Assembly (NCBI GenBank): GCA_017477935.1
Contig: JAFVIC010000003.1
Location: forward strand, 128,961 to 168,788
DNA from: Akkermansia sp.
GTDB taxonomy: Bacteria > Verrucomicrobiota > Verrucomicrobiia > Verrucomicrobiales > Akkermansiaceae
Length of the DNA stretch: 39,828 bases
Direction: 5' to 3'
The notes beneath the pieces are model-generated. The model was not told the origin of the DNA. It searched no databases and saw only the letters and a program-made list of their open reading frames with translations. Position numbers and translations under genes: made by a program. Below, piece after piece: positions 8,837-16,779 of this stretch; position 1 is the stretch's first letter; each line of letters starts with the position of its first letter.

Positions 8837-11800
8837 ATGTCAAACATTAATTCACAGGAAACAAAGCCTCACGAGCTGAGAATCATGCCCAATACCGGGC
8901 ACCACTATTTCTTCATCCCCTTCTCGCAGCAGTTCCTTGCCCAGCACAATGTGAAAACCGGTGAGTTGGCCCGAAAGTGGCGCAGCAACAACACCGCATG
9001 GAAGGCTGTACCCAAGAAAAACTTCGATAAGAAAGCAACCCCGCCTGCCGTCCTCGCCGCCGGTGGCCCCGCAGCAGCAGCCGCTCAGGCAGCCCAGCAA
9101 ACCCAGGCGGAAGAGCAGGAGTACTACACCTGGATGCGCTACCGTTTCGGTTACAAAGGCGGTGCGCAAAACCTGGGGCTCTGGCTGGCCATTGAAAGCA
9201 ATATCGGCTCCATCGAACGCGGCACCTTGTTCGATGAGCAGGAAATTGCTGCGGACGCCATGCCGGCCAACCCGAAGGAATACACCGTTACCCCGTATGC
9301 TTACCCCAATACTCAGGCTATCGGCAAGAACTTAATCAACGGAGGTAATAAAAACGTAAAGGACGCCTATTCCATCATTCTTCCCGTTGAGCTCAACGGC
9401 AGGATTGTGCCCTTTGAGCAGGTGGATATCATCTGGCAGGATGCCGCCACCGCTACTGTGGATGTCGACCTGATTGTCGACTTCGGCAACACCCGAACCG
9501 TTGTTCTGGCTCTCGAAAATATCGATGACATGACCAACGGCGGTTCGCTCGATGCCATCTGCAAAGAGATTCGATTCCTGCCACGAGGTCAGGAATACCC
9601 CAACCTTCGCCTGCCCAAAGCCAAGCGCAAGTTCGAAAGCATGGGCGAGACCATTGCGGATTCATGGTTCCTGCTGCAACAGCCCATGTTTGCCGAGTGG
9701 GACTACCCGGCTAAAGACGGTGCCGAATCCCCCTTCCGCACCAGCAAGCATTACTGGACCAAGGAAATCATGCCGACCGATAATGAAAGCGGCCTGAAGA
9801 ACATGATGGACAAACTGGGGCTCGGAAACGCCAATCAGCCCATCACTGAGTACTACTGTACCCAGCGAGTCCCCCAGATGTTCGTGGAGATTTCCCCCGC
9901 TCTGATGGGCGATGAGGCCAAGCGACTCATGAACAACATCGACCTGAACCGCGGTATGCGAGTCTCGATGAGTTCACCCAAACGCTATCTCTGGGACCGC
10001 GAAAAACAAGGGCTGGACAAAGGCCAGGACACCTGGCACCTCAATTTCAACAGCTGGTCCAGCATCCAGGACCGCGCCTCTCTCCCCTCCCTTCAGGGCC
10101 AGATTTGCCGCTACATGTACGAAGACGGCAGCGATTGGGACATCGAGCACCCCCCCTTCGAAGACGAAGACCGCTCCAAGCGCCCCCCCACCATTCCGAC
10201 CAACGCGACCTACCCGCGCAGCATGGCCATGGTCTGGTCGGCGCTCTCCATCATCGAGTCAGCATACCGCCAGATTACCTCGTTCAACTGGCGAGATGCC
10301 AACAAGCCCAACCACCTGCGCCGCCTGCGCAGCGTCAACATCACCTTCCCCTCCGGCTGGATTGCCAAGGAGCGCCAGTACTACCGCCAGGCTTGGCAGC
10401 AGGCTGTGGATATCTTCACCCTGGCGCACATGGATACCCGCCAGTCCATCATGCGCGACCTGTACCCCGGCGAGTTGGCCCGCGATGTGCAGGGACAGCC
10501 CAAGCTCTGCGTGGACCTCGATGAGGCCGTAGCCTCTCAGCTGCCCTTCATCTACTCAGAAATCAGTCGTCTGCCGGCCAACCAGTGGATTGAGCTCTAC
10601 GGCCGCAACGCCTGCGAGGACAACCGAAACCAGACGGCCCGCGTGCGAGTCATGACCGTTGACATCGGCGGCGGCACGCTCGATACCGCCATCGTTGAGT
10701 ACCGCAACGATGCTCCCGGCGGTGCCGTGGCGCTGCGCTATAAAGTGCTCTTCCGCGACAGCAGCACCTTTGCCGGTGACAGTGTGGCACTCGCCATCAT
10801 CGAGCGCGTGCTGCTCAAATCCTTCCTCGATGCCCGTGGCATACCCGCTACATCTGACAACAAGATTGCCGCTGCCTTCATGCGCGTGCTCGGGCAGGCC
10901 AGGCGCACCCAGGCGGATCGAGCCAAGTGGCAACGAATCGTCACCCTTCTCTTCCTGCCCATTGTGCGCCAGTGGCTGAGCGATGTCGCCAACTTCGCAA
11001 CAGGCTACTACCAGGGCGAAGAAGGACTCTTCCGCAGTATCGAAGAATGCGGCGGCGATGAAAACGTCATCAAGGAATTCAACGAATACCTGGAAATGGA
11101 AGGTATCGATGAAAACTTTGTACAGGCAACCGACCGCCTGCAGTACAACCCGGACGACATCAATGCCTGTATCGAAGACAACCTGAAACCCGGCATCGAG
11201 CCTCTGGGCAAATTCACAGCCGCCTACGATGTAGACGTTGTAACCATCAGCGGCAAGATTTCCGAGATGCCGAAGGTCGAGGAGTTGCTGCGCCGATTCC
11301 TGCCCATCTGCCCGCAGTGTATCGTGCGCATGAAAGACTACCTGGCCGGCAACTGGTACCCCATGTCTGACAACGGTCGCATCAATGACGCCAAGACGGT
11401 CACGGCCGTGGGTGCAGCCCTCTACACCGCCGGCAAGAACCAGCTGCTCAGCGGTCTGTGGAATATTGAGCAAGACCTGCCGGCCGATACGGAATCTACA
11501 AGCCCTCGCGTGAAAAACTACTGGGGGCTCATGCCCACCAATCTGCTGGCAACCGGATTCGAGGAAGATGGTATTCTGCTCGAACCGCAGGATAACAGCA
11601 ACGAGCACAAGTATTTCATGGTCAACGGAACCAGGTACGAAGGCACTCCGATTATGCTCAACAACTACATCGGTCGCCAGAAATACCACGCCGAAACCAC
11701 CATGCCGGAGCGACTCTACAAGCTGCGCTGGACCGGTCGCCCCGAGCAGGCCCCCCGTTCCAAGCTGGCCATCGTTATCGAGCGTGTGACCCGTTCCGGA

Positions 11801-11980
11801 GCCACCGCGGCAGATGACTTCTACGCTCTGGATGAAGATGACATCGTGCTGCGTTCCGTAGAACCGACCGACCCGCGCGACAAGGTACACTTCGACCCGA
11901 GCAAGGTAGAGCTGCAGCTGCGCACGCTTTCCGATAACGGGTTCTGGATGGAGGAGTGCCGATTCCATATGGACATCTAA
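8837..11980 (+). CDS. srfB: SrfB-family Hsp70/actin-fold ATPase
   Basis: A 1047-residue protein matching the SrfB virulence-factor family in length and motif order. A phosphate-1 loop lies at D215-FGNTRT, and a diagnostic SSPKRYLWD segment follows around residues 375-385. Then come a conserved ITFPSGW region, phosphate-2 at D609-IGGGTLD, and an adenosine-type AVGAALY near residue 860. These are the nucleotide-binding elements of the Hsp70/actin/hexokinase superfamily. An N-terminal domain of about 200 residues contains an Ala-rich stretch (near 75-95). No signal peptide or membrane segment is seen, so it is cytosolic. SrfB proteins are found with SrfC; their biochemical function is poorly known. 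I infer an ATP-driven conformational switch working with the upstream NTPase. No Shine-Dalgarno is present. Confidence 0.9.
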   Translation: MSNINSQETKPHELRIMPNTGHHYFFIPFSQQFLAQHNVKTGELARKWRSNNTAWKAVPKKNFDKKATPPAVLAAGGPAAAAAQAAQQTQAEEQEYYTWMRYRFGYKGGAQNLGLWLAIESNIGSIERGTLFDEQEIAADAMPANPKEYTVTPYAYPNTQAIGKNLINGGNKNVKDAYSIILPVELNGRIVPFEQVDIIWQDAATATVDVDLIVDFGNTRTVVLALENIDDMTNGGSLDAICKEIRFLPRGQEYPNLRLPKAKRKFESMGETIADSWFLLQQPMFAEWDYPAKDGAESPFRTSKHYWTKEIMPTDNESGLKNMMDKLGLGNANQPITEYYCTQRVPQMFVEISPALMGDEAKRLMNNIDLNRGMRVSMSSPKRYLWDREKQGLDKGQDTWHLNFNSWSSIQDRASLPSLQGQICRYMYEDGSDWDIEHPPFEDEDRSKRPPTIPTNATYPRSMAMVWSALSIIESAYRQITSFNWRDANKPNHLRRLRSVNITFPSGWIAKERQYYRQAWQQAVDIFTLAHMDTRQSIMRDLYPGELARDVQGQPKLCVDLDEAVASQLPFIYSEISRLPANQWIELYGRNACEDNRNQTARVRVMTVDIGGGTLDTAIVEYRNDAPGGAVALRYKVLFRDSSTFAGDSVALAIIERVLLKSFLDARGIPATSDNKIAAAFMRVLGQARRTQADRAKWQRIVTLLFLPIVRQWLSDVANFATGYYQGEEGLFRSIEECGGDENVIKEFNEYLEMEGIDENFVQATDRLQYNPDDINACIEDNLKPGIEPLGKFTAAYDVDVVTISGKISEMPKVEELLRRFLPICPQCIVRMKDYLAGNWYPMSDNGRINDAKTVTAVGAALYTAGKNQLLSGLWNIEQDLPADTESTSPRVKNYWGLMPTNLLATGFEEDGILLEPQDNSNEHKYFMVNGTRYEGTPIMLNNYIGRQKYHAETTMPERLYKLRWTGRPEQAPRSKLAIVIERVTRSGATAADDFYALDEDDIVLRSVEPTDPRDKVHFDPSKVELQLRTLSDNGFWMEECRFHMDI

Positions 11981-11999
11981 CTACTGCTTGTTCACAACC

Positions 12000-12995
12000 A
12001 TGAGTTGGTTTGGTTCTAATAAAGAAGAAGTCGATGAGGTGCTCCGTAAAATCGAGCAAATCATGACTGAAAAGACTCAACGGCTCTCCTTTATCGAGGA
12101 GAGCCTGCACGGGCTGGCTGAACAACTTGCGCAGCCCTCATGCGAAGCCGAGCTGGAATCACTGCGTACGGAACGCGACAAAGCGGAAGAAGAGGCTCTT
12201 AAATGGCAAGAGGAGAATCTCAACCTCAGAAAGCAACTACTCGAACTCAGGCGCAGCGATAAATCACCCGCTATTACGGAAGATGAGCCCCGGCAGGAGC
12301 AACACAACACACAAAACGAGCAACTGCTGGAACAGCTCAGCCAATCACAACAGCAGTTGAAATTACTCGAAGAGCAACTTCAGAGCACTCGTAGTGAATT
12401 GGAGTCAAAATCCGCTGAGCTGAAGACTCTTGCGACTCTTGCCGAGCAGTGCGCCGCCGAACGACAGGAAATAAAAATGTTCCGCGACATGCAGCAACGC
12501 TTCTTCCCGGACTGCATCATGATACCGGCTCTTGAACCCTTCATAGCCGAATGGCGTGTTCAGTTTACAGCCGACGAACCGGATTACAGGGTGCTTTCCA
12601 TGTTCTCCTATCTATTCTCCTGGTCAAGCCTTCTGGAAAATGCCAAAAGAAATCCGGACAGTCTGAACAGCAACGTAGAAAAAGAAGCCATCAGTGCCAT
12701 TGCCTATTTCAGCCGCTACTTCCTCGAAGCCCTCTATACAAAGGGCTCATCGCCGGAAGATGCTCAGAACATATCCCTTGAGCTCATTGAGCGTTTCAAC
12801 AATGTTCTCAGCTCCGTGGGCACCAAACACCAGCTTTTTGTCCCCTACCTGGGTGAGTCTTACGACAACAAGACCATGATGCCCGATGGCAACCGCGGCA
12901 ACACCTTCGGTGTGGTAGAGGCCCTGCTCTCATGGGGGGTACATAACCCCGAAGCTGAAATATCTTACAGTAAATGTCAGGTACAGCTGAGCTGA
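12000..12995 (+). CDS. Coiled-coil protein with C-terminal globular domain
   Basis: A 331-residue soluble protein starting 19 bp after the srfB-like gene. ATG 12000 (MSWFGSNKEE) is chosen over an in-frame TTG at 11988. Residues 10-165 are a long coiled coil rich in Glu and Gln. Residues 170-331 look helical and end in a short segment with the pattern ESYD...GVVEALLSWG, which loosely recalls the end of GrpE, the nucleotide-exchange factor of Hsp70. As the neighbour is an Hsp70-fold ATPase, a co-factor role is a plausible but weak inference. No Shine-Dalgarno is present (TTCACAACC before the ATG). Confidence 0.85.
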   Translation: MSWFGSNKEEVDEVLRKIEQIMTEKTQRLSFIEESLHGLAEQLAQPSCEAELESLRTERDKAEEEALKWQEENLNLRKQLLELRRSDKSPAITEDEPRQEQHNTQNEQLLEQLSQSQQQLKLLEEQLQSTRSELESKSAELKTLATLAEQCAAERQEIKMFRDMQQRFFPDCIMIPALEPFIAEWRVQFTADEPDYRVLSMFSYLFSWSSLLENAKRNPDSLNSNVEKEAISAIAYFSRYFLEALYTKGSSPEDAQNISLELIERFNNVLSSVGTKHQLFVPYLGESYDNKTMMPDGNRGNTFGVVEALLSWGVHNPEAEISYSKCQVQLS

Positions 12996-13044
12996 TTTTT
13001 GAACAATTCCGACATCACTAACATCTATATAAGCAAATACCGCC

Positions 13045-15507
13045 ATGCACGTCACTCCCATTGTCAATAAAGGTCTGAGTTTCGACCTGAATTATTATCA
13101 GGAACTCAAGACATCCCACTCCGGCACAATCTTCTGGTACGTAGATAACAGCAAGTTGCTTCGTACAAAACTCGCCCCCTTCCTCCCCCGTATGGAATAC
13201 GATGCCGGGACGGCCACTGTAACGGCTTCCATCGTGGAAAATGGACAGGAGCTGCTCAGCACCAGTGAACCGGCCACTCCGTCCCTCAACAACGTGCCTA
13301 CTTCTGAGCTGCAAAAGCTTGAGGCTCTCATCAATGAACTGCTCGTAGAGGCTAGTAAAAACGATACTCCGGACAATGTAAAACAATTGGTCAGTGCCTT
13401 CCCCCTGCCCAAGCCAAACTCCATGCCCGAGTGCTACCGCCTGTACGGCAAAGGCCCCAACAAAAAACTCGCTATCGTATGGGGGCTGGCTCGCAAAGAC
13501 GCCGACGGCAAGGAAGATGTCTCCTCAGTTGTCGCCCTCAAGGATTTCACCTACGGCCTCGAATACACCCCCAAGAAGAGCTACACCTGGCTGTGGATAC
13601 TGCTTGGCATAGCCGCCGCGGGTATTGCCATCTACTGCACCAACGGCAGCGAAGGCAGCACAACCAACAGCAACACCCCAACAGACACTCCCCCCATTAC
13701 CGCCCCCCCCGAGCCCGATGAAGAGATTCCGGTGGTTGTACTGACCCCGGAAGAACAGGCGCTTTCCGTACCTCAGCAAATTGAAGTTCTGAATAATAAG
13801 GAAAACACCGTCTCCGAAGAAATTGCACAGATTGAGGCCAAGCAGACAGAGCTCAAAGAAAAACTTGCAACCCTGGATCAGCAGAGCGCAGAGGCTGAAG
13901 CCGCTCGCAGTGAGCTTGACTCCCTGCTGGCTCGCCACGCAGACCTGAAGAAAAAACTCGACGCCATCAAGACAACGCGCAAAGCTATAGAGAAAGCGCC
14001 CACGGGTAACACCGTTGAAACGCCCACCGTTGTGCCCGCAGGTGACACCAAGGAGACTCCCACAGTAGTACCCGCAGGTGACGCCGATGAAACGCCCACC
14101 GTTGTGCCCGCAGGTGACGCCGATGAGACTCCCACCGTTGTACCCGCAGGTGACACCAAGGAGACTCCCACCGTTGTACCCGCAGGTGACGCCGATGAAA
14201 CGCCCACCGTTGTGCCCGCAGGTGATACCGAAGAAACTCCCACCGTTGTACCCGCAGGTGATACCGAAGAGACTCCCACCGTTGTACCCGCAGGTGACAC
14301 CGATGAGACTCCCACAGTAGTGCCCTCGGGTGACGCCGATGAGACTCCCACAGTAGTGCCCTCGGGAGATACCGAAGAAACTCCCACCGTTGTACCCGCA
14401 GGTGACGCCGAAGAAACTCCCACCGTTGTACCCGCAGGTGATACCGAAGAGACTCCCACCGTTGTACCCGCAGGTGACGCCGATGAGACTCCCACCGTTG
14501 TACCCGCAGGTGACGCCGATGAGACTCCCACCGTTGTACCCGCAGGTGACACCAAGGAGACTCCCACCGTTGTACCCGCAGGTGACACCAAGGAGACTCC
14601 CACCGTTGTACCCGCAGGTGACGCCGATGAGACTCCCACCGTTGTACCCGCAGGTGACGCCGATGAAACTCCCACCGTTGGGCCTGCTGATGACTCCACA
14701 GATGATATTCTCACGCCCGAAGAAAAAAATCTGCCTGCTGAGGAGCAGCTTGCGATACTGGACAAGAAAGAACAGGCCGTTCGTACTGAGGTCAAAAAAC
14801 TCGAAACAGAGCAGAAAACACTCCAATCTGAAATCGACAGCATTCTTGCAAAACAGGTGCAGAATACCGCTGATGTTCAGTTGTTGAAAACTCTTGTTGA
14901 AGAATACGAAACACTGGCAGAGAAACTTGGCAGTGAAGATATCTCCGATGAAGAACGTAACCAGCTCATGCAACAAAAATCAGCCCTGGACGAACAAATT
15001 GAGGCCGCTGAGCAGCGCCTGGGTACAAAAGCATACAGCATCAAGAAAGAACGCCTGAGTGACATAGACGAACAGCTGACAGAGCTCAAGAAGAAGAGCG
15101 CACAGATTGACACAGCCCGAAAGGCATTGCAATCTCCCGGAACACCTACTGCACCCACTGTACAAGCTCCTGATACAGAGACTCCGGAGATTCCCGAGGT
15201 GGTGGTTCAGAAGGTTGTGAATGTCGTTATCAATCAGTCAACGGATTACAAGGTGACATACGTGAGCAACACACCCATCACCGGAACAGACAAAGTACTG
15301 GTGAAGCTGAATGTCACACCCCTGAAATCCGGACTGAAATTCAGCAAGGTAACGGTTGCCGACAAAGAAGTCGACGCCAACGGTGATGTTGAGCTTGAAA
15401 TTCAGGACAGCGGCACGCAGGAACTGCAGCTGAAGATATGGGTAAACAACAACGCCGAGCCCAAATACAGTGCCCCCATCCCCGTAAGCACCAGCGTAAC
15501 CGAATAA
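13045..15507 (+). CDS. Single-pass membrane protein with 19 x 12-residue repeat linker
   Basis: An 820-residue protein. Residues 1-170 form an N-terminal domain shared with the gene at 15606 (common words: FWYVDN/FWYIDN, KLAPFLPRM, CYRLYG/LYRLYG, KKLAI). A transmembrane helix follows at about 180-199, with lysines before it and acidic/polar residues after, so the N-domain should be cytosolic and the rest outside. Outside are a coiled coil (about 230-315), 19 repeats of GD(A/T)xETPTVVPA (321-548), a second coiled coil homologous to the first (both begin LTPEE) to about 700, and a C-terminal beta-rich domain (about 715-820). The repeats are acidic and proline-rich, hence probably extended. It may be the membrane anchor of the SrfB/SrfC-like machine (inference). 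Confidence 0.88.
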   Translation: MHVTPIVNKGLSFDLNYYQELKTSHSGTIFWYVDNSKLLRTKLAPFLPRMEYDAGTATVTASIVENGQELLSTSEPATPSLNNVPTSELQKLEALINELLVEASKNDTPDNVKQLVSAFPLPKPNSMPECYRLYGKGPNKKLAIVWGLARKDADGKEDVSSVVALKDFTYGLEYTPKKSYTWLWILLGIAAAGIAIYCTNGSEGSTTNSNTPTDTPPITAPPEPDEEIPVVVLTPEEQALSVPQQIEVLNNKENTVSEEIAQIEAKQTELKEKLATLDQQSAEAEAARSELDSLLARHADLKKKLDAIKTTRKAIEKAPTGNTVETPTVVPAGDTKETPTVVPAGDADETPTVVPAGDADETPTVVPAGDTKETPTVVPAGDADETPTVVPAGDTEETPTVVPAGDTEETPTVVPAGDTDETPTVVPSGDADETPTVVPSGDTEETPTVVPAGDAEETPTVVPAGDTEETPTVVPAGDADETPTVVPAGDADETPTVVPAGDTKETPTVVPAGDTKETPTVVPAGDADETPTVVPAGDADETPTVGPADDSTDDILTPEEKNLPAEEQLAILDKKEQAVRTEVKKLETEQKTLQSEIDSILAKQVQNTADVQLLKTLVEEYETLAEKLGSEDISDEERNQLMQQKSALDEQIEAAEQRLGTKAYSIKKERLSDIDEQLTELKKKSAQIDTARKALQSPGTPTAPTVQAPDTETPEIPEVVVQKVVNVVINQSTDYKVTYVSNTPITGTDKVLVKLNVTPLKSGLKFSKVTVADKEVDANGDVELEIQDSGTQELQLKIWVNNNAEPKYSAPIPVSTSVTE
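14005..14688 (+). repeat. 36-bp in-frame tandem repeat, 19 units
   Basis: Nineteen head-to-tail 36-bp units encode GD(A/T)(D/K/E)ETPTVVPA. The first unit (GNTV) and the last (TVGPA) are diverged. Synonymous variants (GTTGTA, GTTGTG, GTAGTA, GTAGTG) recur in blocks, which suggests expansion by slippage or unequal crossing-over. Unit length is a multiple of three, so copy-number changes keep the frame. Confidence 0.97.
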
Positions 15508-15516
15508 ATGATTGCA

Positions 15517-15551
15517 CTCATGGAGCGGAGCCGACAGTTCCGCTCCATGAG
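15517..15551 (+). promoter_or_regulatory. Perfect 13-bp intergenic stem-loop
   Basis: CTCATGGAGCGGA (15517-15529) and its exact reverse complement (15539-15551) enclose a 9-nt loop. It lies 9 bp after the stop of the 820-residue anchor gene and about 55 bp before the next anchor's start. No T-run follows, so it is a poor intrinsic terminator; an mRNA-processing or stability element that sets the ratio of the two anchors is more likely (inference). Confidence 0.75.
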
Positions 15552-15605
15552 CTTGGCAACAGTCACATTTACAATACAAAACTTCCTCACCTACTACATC
15601 CCAGC

Positions 15606-16757
15606 ATGAGTGTAACCACCACCCCAGGAAAAGGCGTAAAAATAAGCCTGAATGCATATGCCCGACTTCGAATCAGCCGCACAGGCCCGGACTTCTGGTA
15701 TATTGACAACCAGAAGCTTCTGTGCGAAAAACTGGCCCCATTCCTGCCCCGCATGGACTACGACTCTTCCGACAATTCCGTCACTGCTCAACGAATAGAA
15801 AGCGGCAAAGAGAAATTGGGCGATAGTGTTGCTGCTAACCCCAACTTCAGCAATGTCCCGGCCGATCAGGTACGTCTGCTGCGCGCTGTCATTGCCGGAT
15901 TCCTGCAAGAACTGACGGAACATCCCTCAAGTTCCCCCATGGGGCGCCTGGGAGAAGCCTTCACCCTGCCCATTCCGTCAAAAGCCCCCGAACTGTACCG
16001 CCTCTATGGAACCGGTAAGAACAAAAAACTGGCCATCATCTGGGGTGTCAGCAAGACCGATTCCGCCGGAAATGAAGATATCAACTCCGTTGCCACGCTG
16101 CAGCAAATGTTGCATATACTGCCGAATCCGCGCAAAGAGAATCCGTTTATCATGCTTATTGTCAACACGATTGAGACAATCTGCAAGCTGCCTCGCAATG
16201 TTCGCTTCACGCTGCTGGGGATAGTGGTTGCCCTGATTGTGTTGATGAGCTGGGTATGCTGCAGCTCCGACAGTGAGGGAGCAATCCCCCCCCAGCCCGC
16301 CGGACAGCCGACCACCGGCATGCAGCCCGCCGGACAACCGACCACCGGCATGCAGACCGCCGGACAGCCGACCACCGGCATACAGCCCGCCGGACAGCCG
16401 ACCACCGGCATGCAGCCCGCCGGACAGCCGACCACCGGCATACAGCCCGTCGGACAGCCGACCACCGGCATGCAGCCCGCCGGACAACCGGCAATCAGGT
16501 TGTCAGTGGGTAATATGCCCTGCGAAATATCCGTGAGCAACATTAAGCAGGCAAATGACGGCAACATTCATATAACATTCAAGGTCAGTTACCTGAACCA
16601 TCAACAGCCCTACAAGGTCTATATCGACAAACAAGAGGTAACAAAGGGTACTATCACACTGGCTTACAAGAAATACCCGAAGAAAATCAATGTCAGTGCA
16701 ATACCGACAAAAGGCGCTTCCCCCATCAACGCAGAACTGACCATCAGCGAAAATTAA
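15606..16757 (+). CDS. Single-pass membrane protein, paralogue of the preceding anchor, 10-residue repeat linker
   Basis: A 383-residue protein. ATG 15606 (MSVTTTPGKG) is preferred because homology with the previous gene begins at GKGVKISL; an upstream in-frame start at 15438 would overlap that gene. Residues 1-175 are the shared N-terminal domain. A transmembrane helix sits at about 200-219 with Arg before and Cys-Cys-Ser-Ser-Asp after, giving N-in/C-out topology. A linker of nearly seven QPAGQPTTGM repeats (230-297) leads to a C-terminal beta-rich domain (about 300-383), apparently a counterpart of the domain ending the larger paralogue. No coiled coils are present, so this is a short version of the same anchor. 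No Shine-Dalgarno is present. Confidence 0.88.
   Translation: MSVTTTPGKGVKISLNAYARLRISRTGPDFWYIDNQKLLCEKLAPFLPRMDYDSSDNSVTAQRIESGKEKLGDSVAANPNFSNVPADQVRLLRAVIAGFLQELTEHPSSSPMGRLGEAFTLPIPSKAPELYRLYGTGKNKKLAIIWGVSKTDSAGNEDINSVATLQQMLHILPNPRKENPFIMLIVNTIETICKLPRNVRFTLLGIVVALIVLMSWVCCSSDSEGAIPPQPAGQPTTGMQPAGQPTTGMQTAGQPTTGIQPAGQPTTGMQPAGQPTTGIQPVGQPTTGMQPAGQPAIRLSVGNMPCEISVSNIKQANDGNIHITFKVSYLNHQQPYKVYIDKQEVTKGTITLAYKKYPKKINVSAIPTKGASPINAELTISEN
16293..16496 (+). repeat. 30-bp in-frame tandem repeat, 6.8 units
   Basis: Six full 30-bp units and one partial unit encode QPAGQPTTGM with changes P to T, A to V and M to I. It is a different sequence from the 36-bp array in the paralogue but occupies the same place, just outside the membrane helix. 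Confidence 0.95.
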
Positions 16758-16779
16758 CTCACCACCGCGCAAACGCCTG

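Noticed and set aside
10556..11968. 470-codon minus-strand open frame opposite the srfB-like gene
   Set aside because: The plus strand carries the SrfB motifs through this whole interval.
14005..14688. CRISPR array
   Set aside because: The 36-bp units follow each other without spacers and encode an uninterrupted peptide repeat, so they are coding repeats.
13878..14843. Repeat-containing open frames on other frames and strand of the 36-bp array
   Set aside because: A repeat whose length is a multiple of three opens several frames at once; only the plus-strand frame continues into conserved flanking domains.
15511..15555. Intrinsic terminator between the two anchor genes
   Set aside because: The stem is strong but no T-run follows it, so it is listed as a regulatory or processing hairpin.
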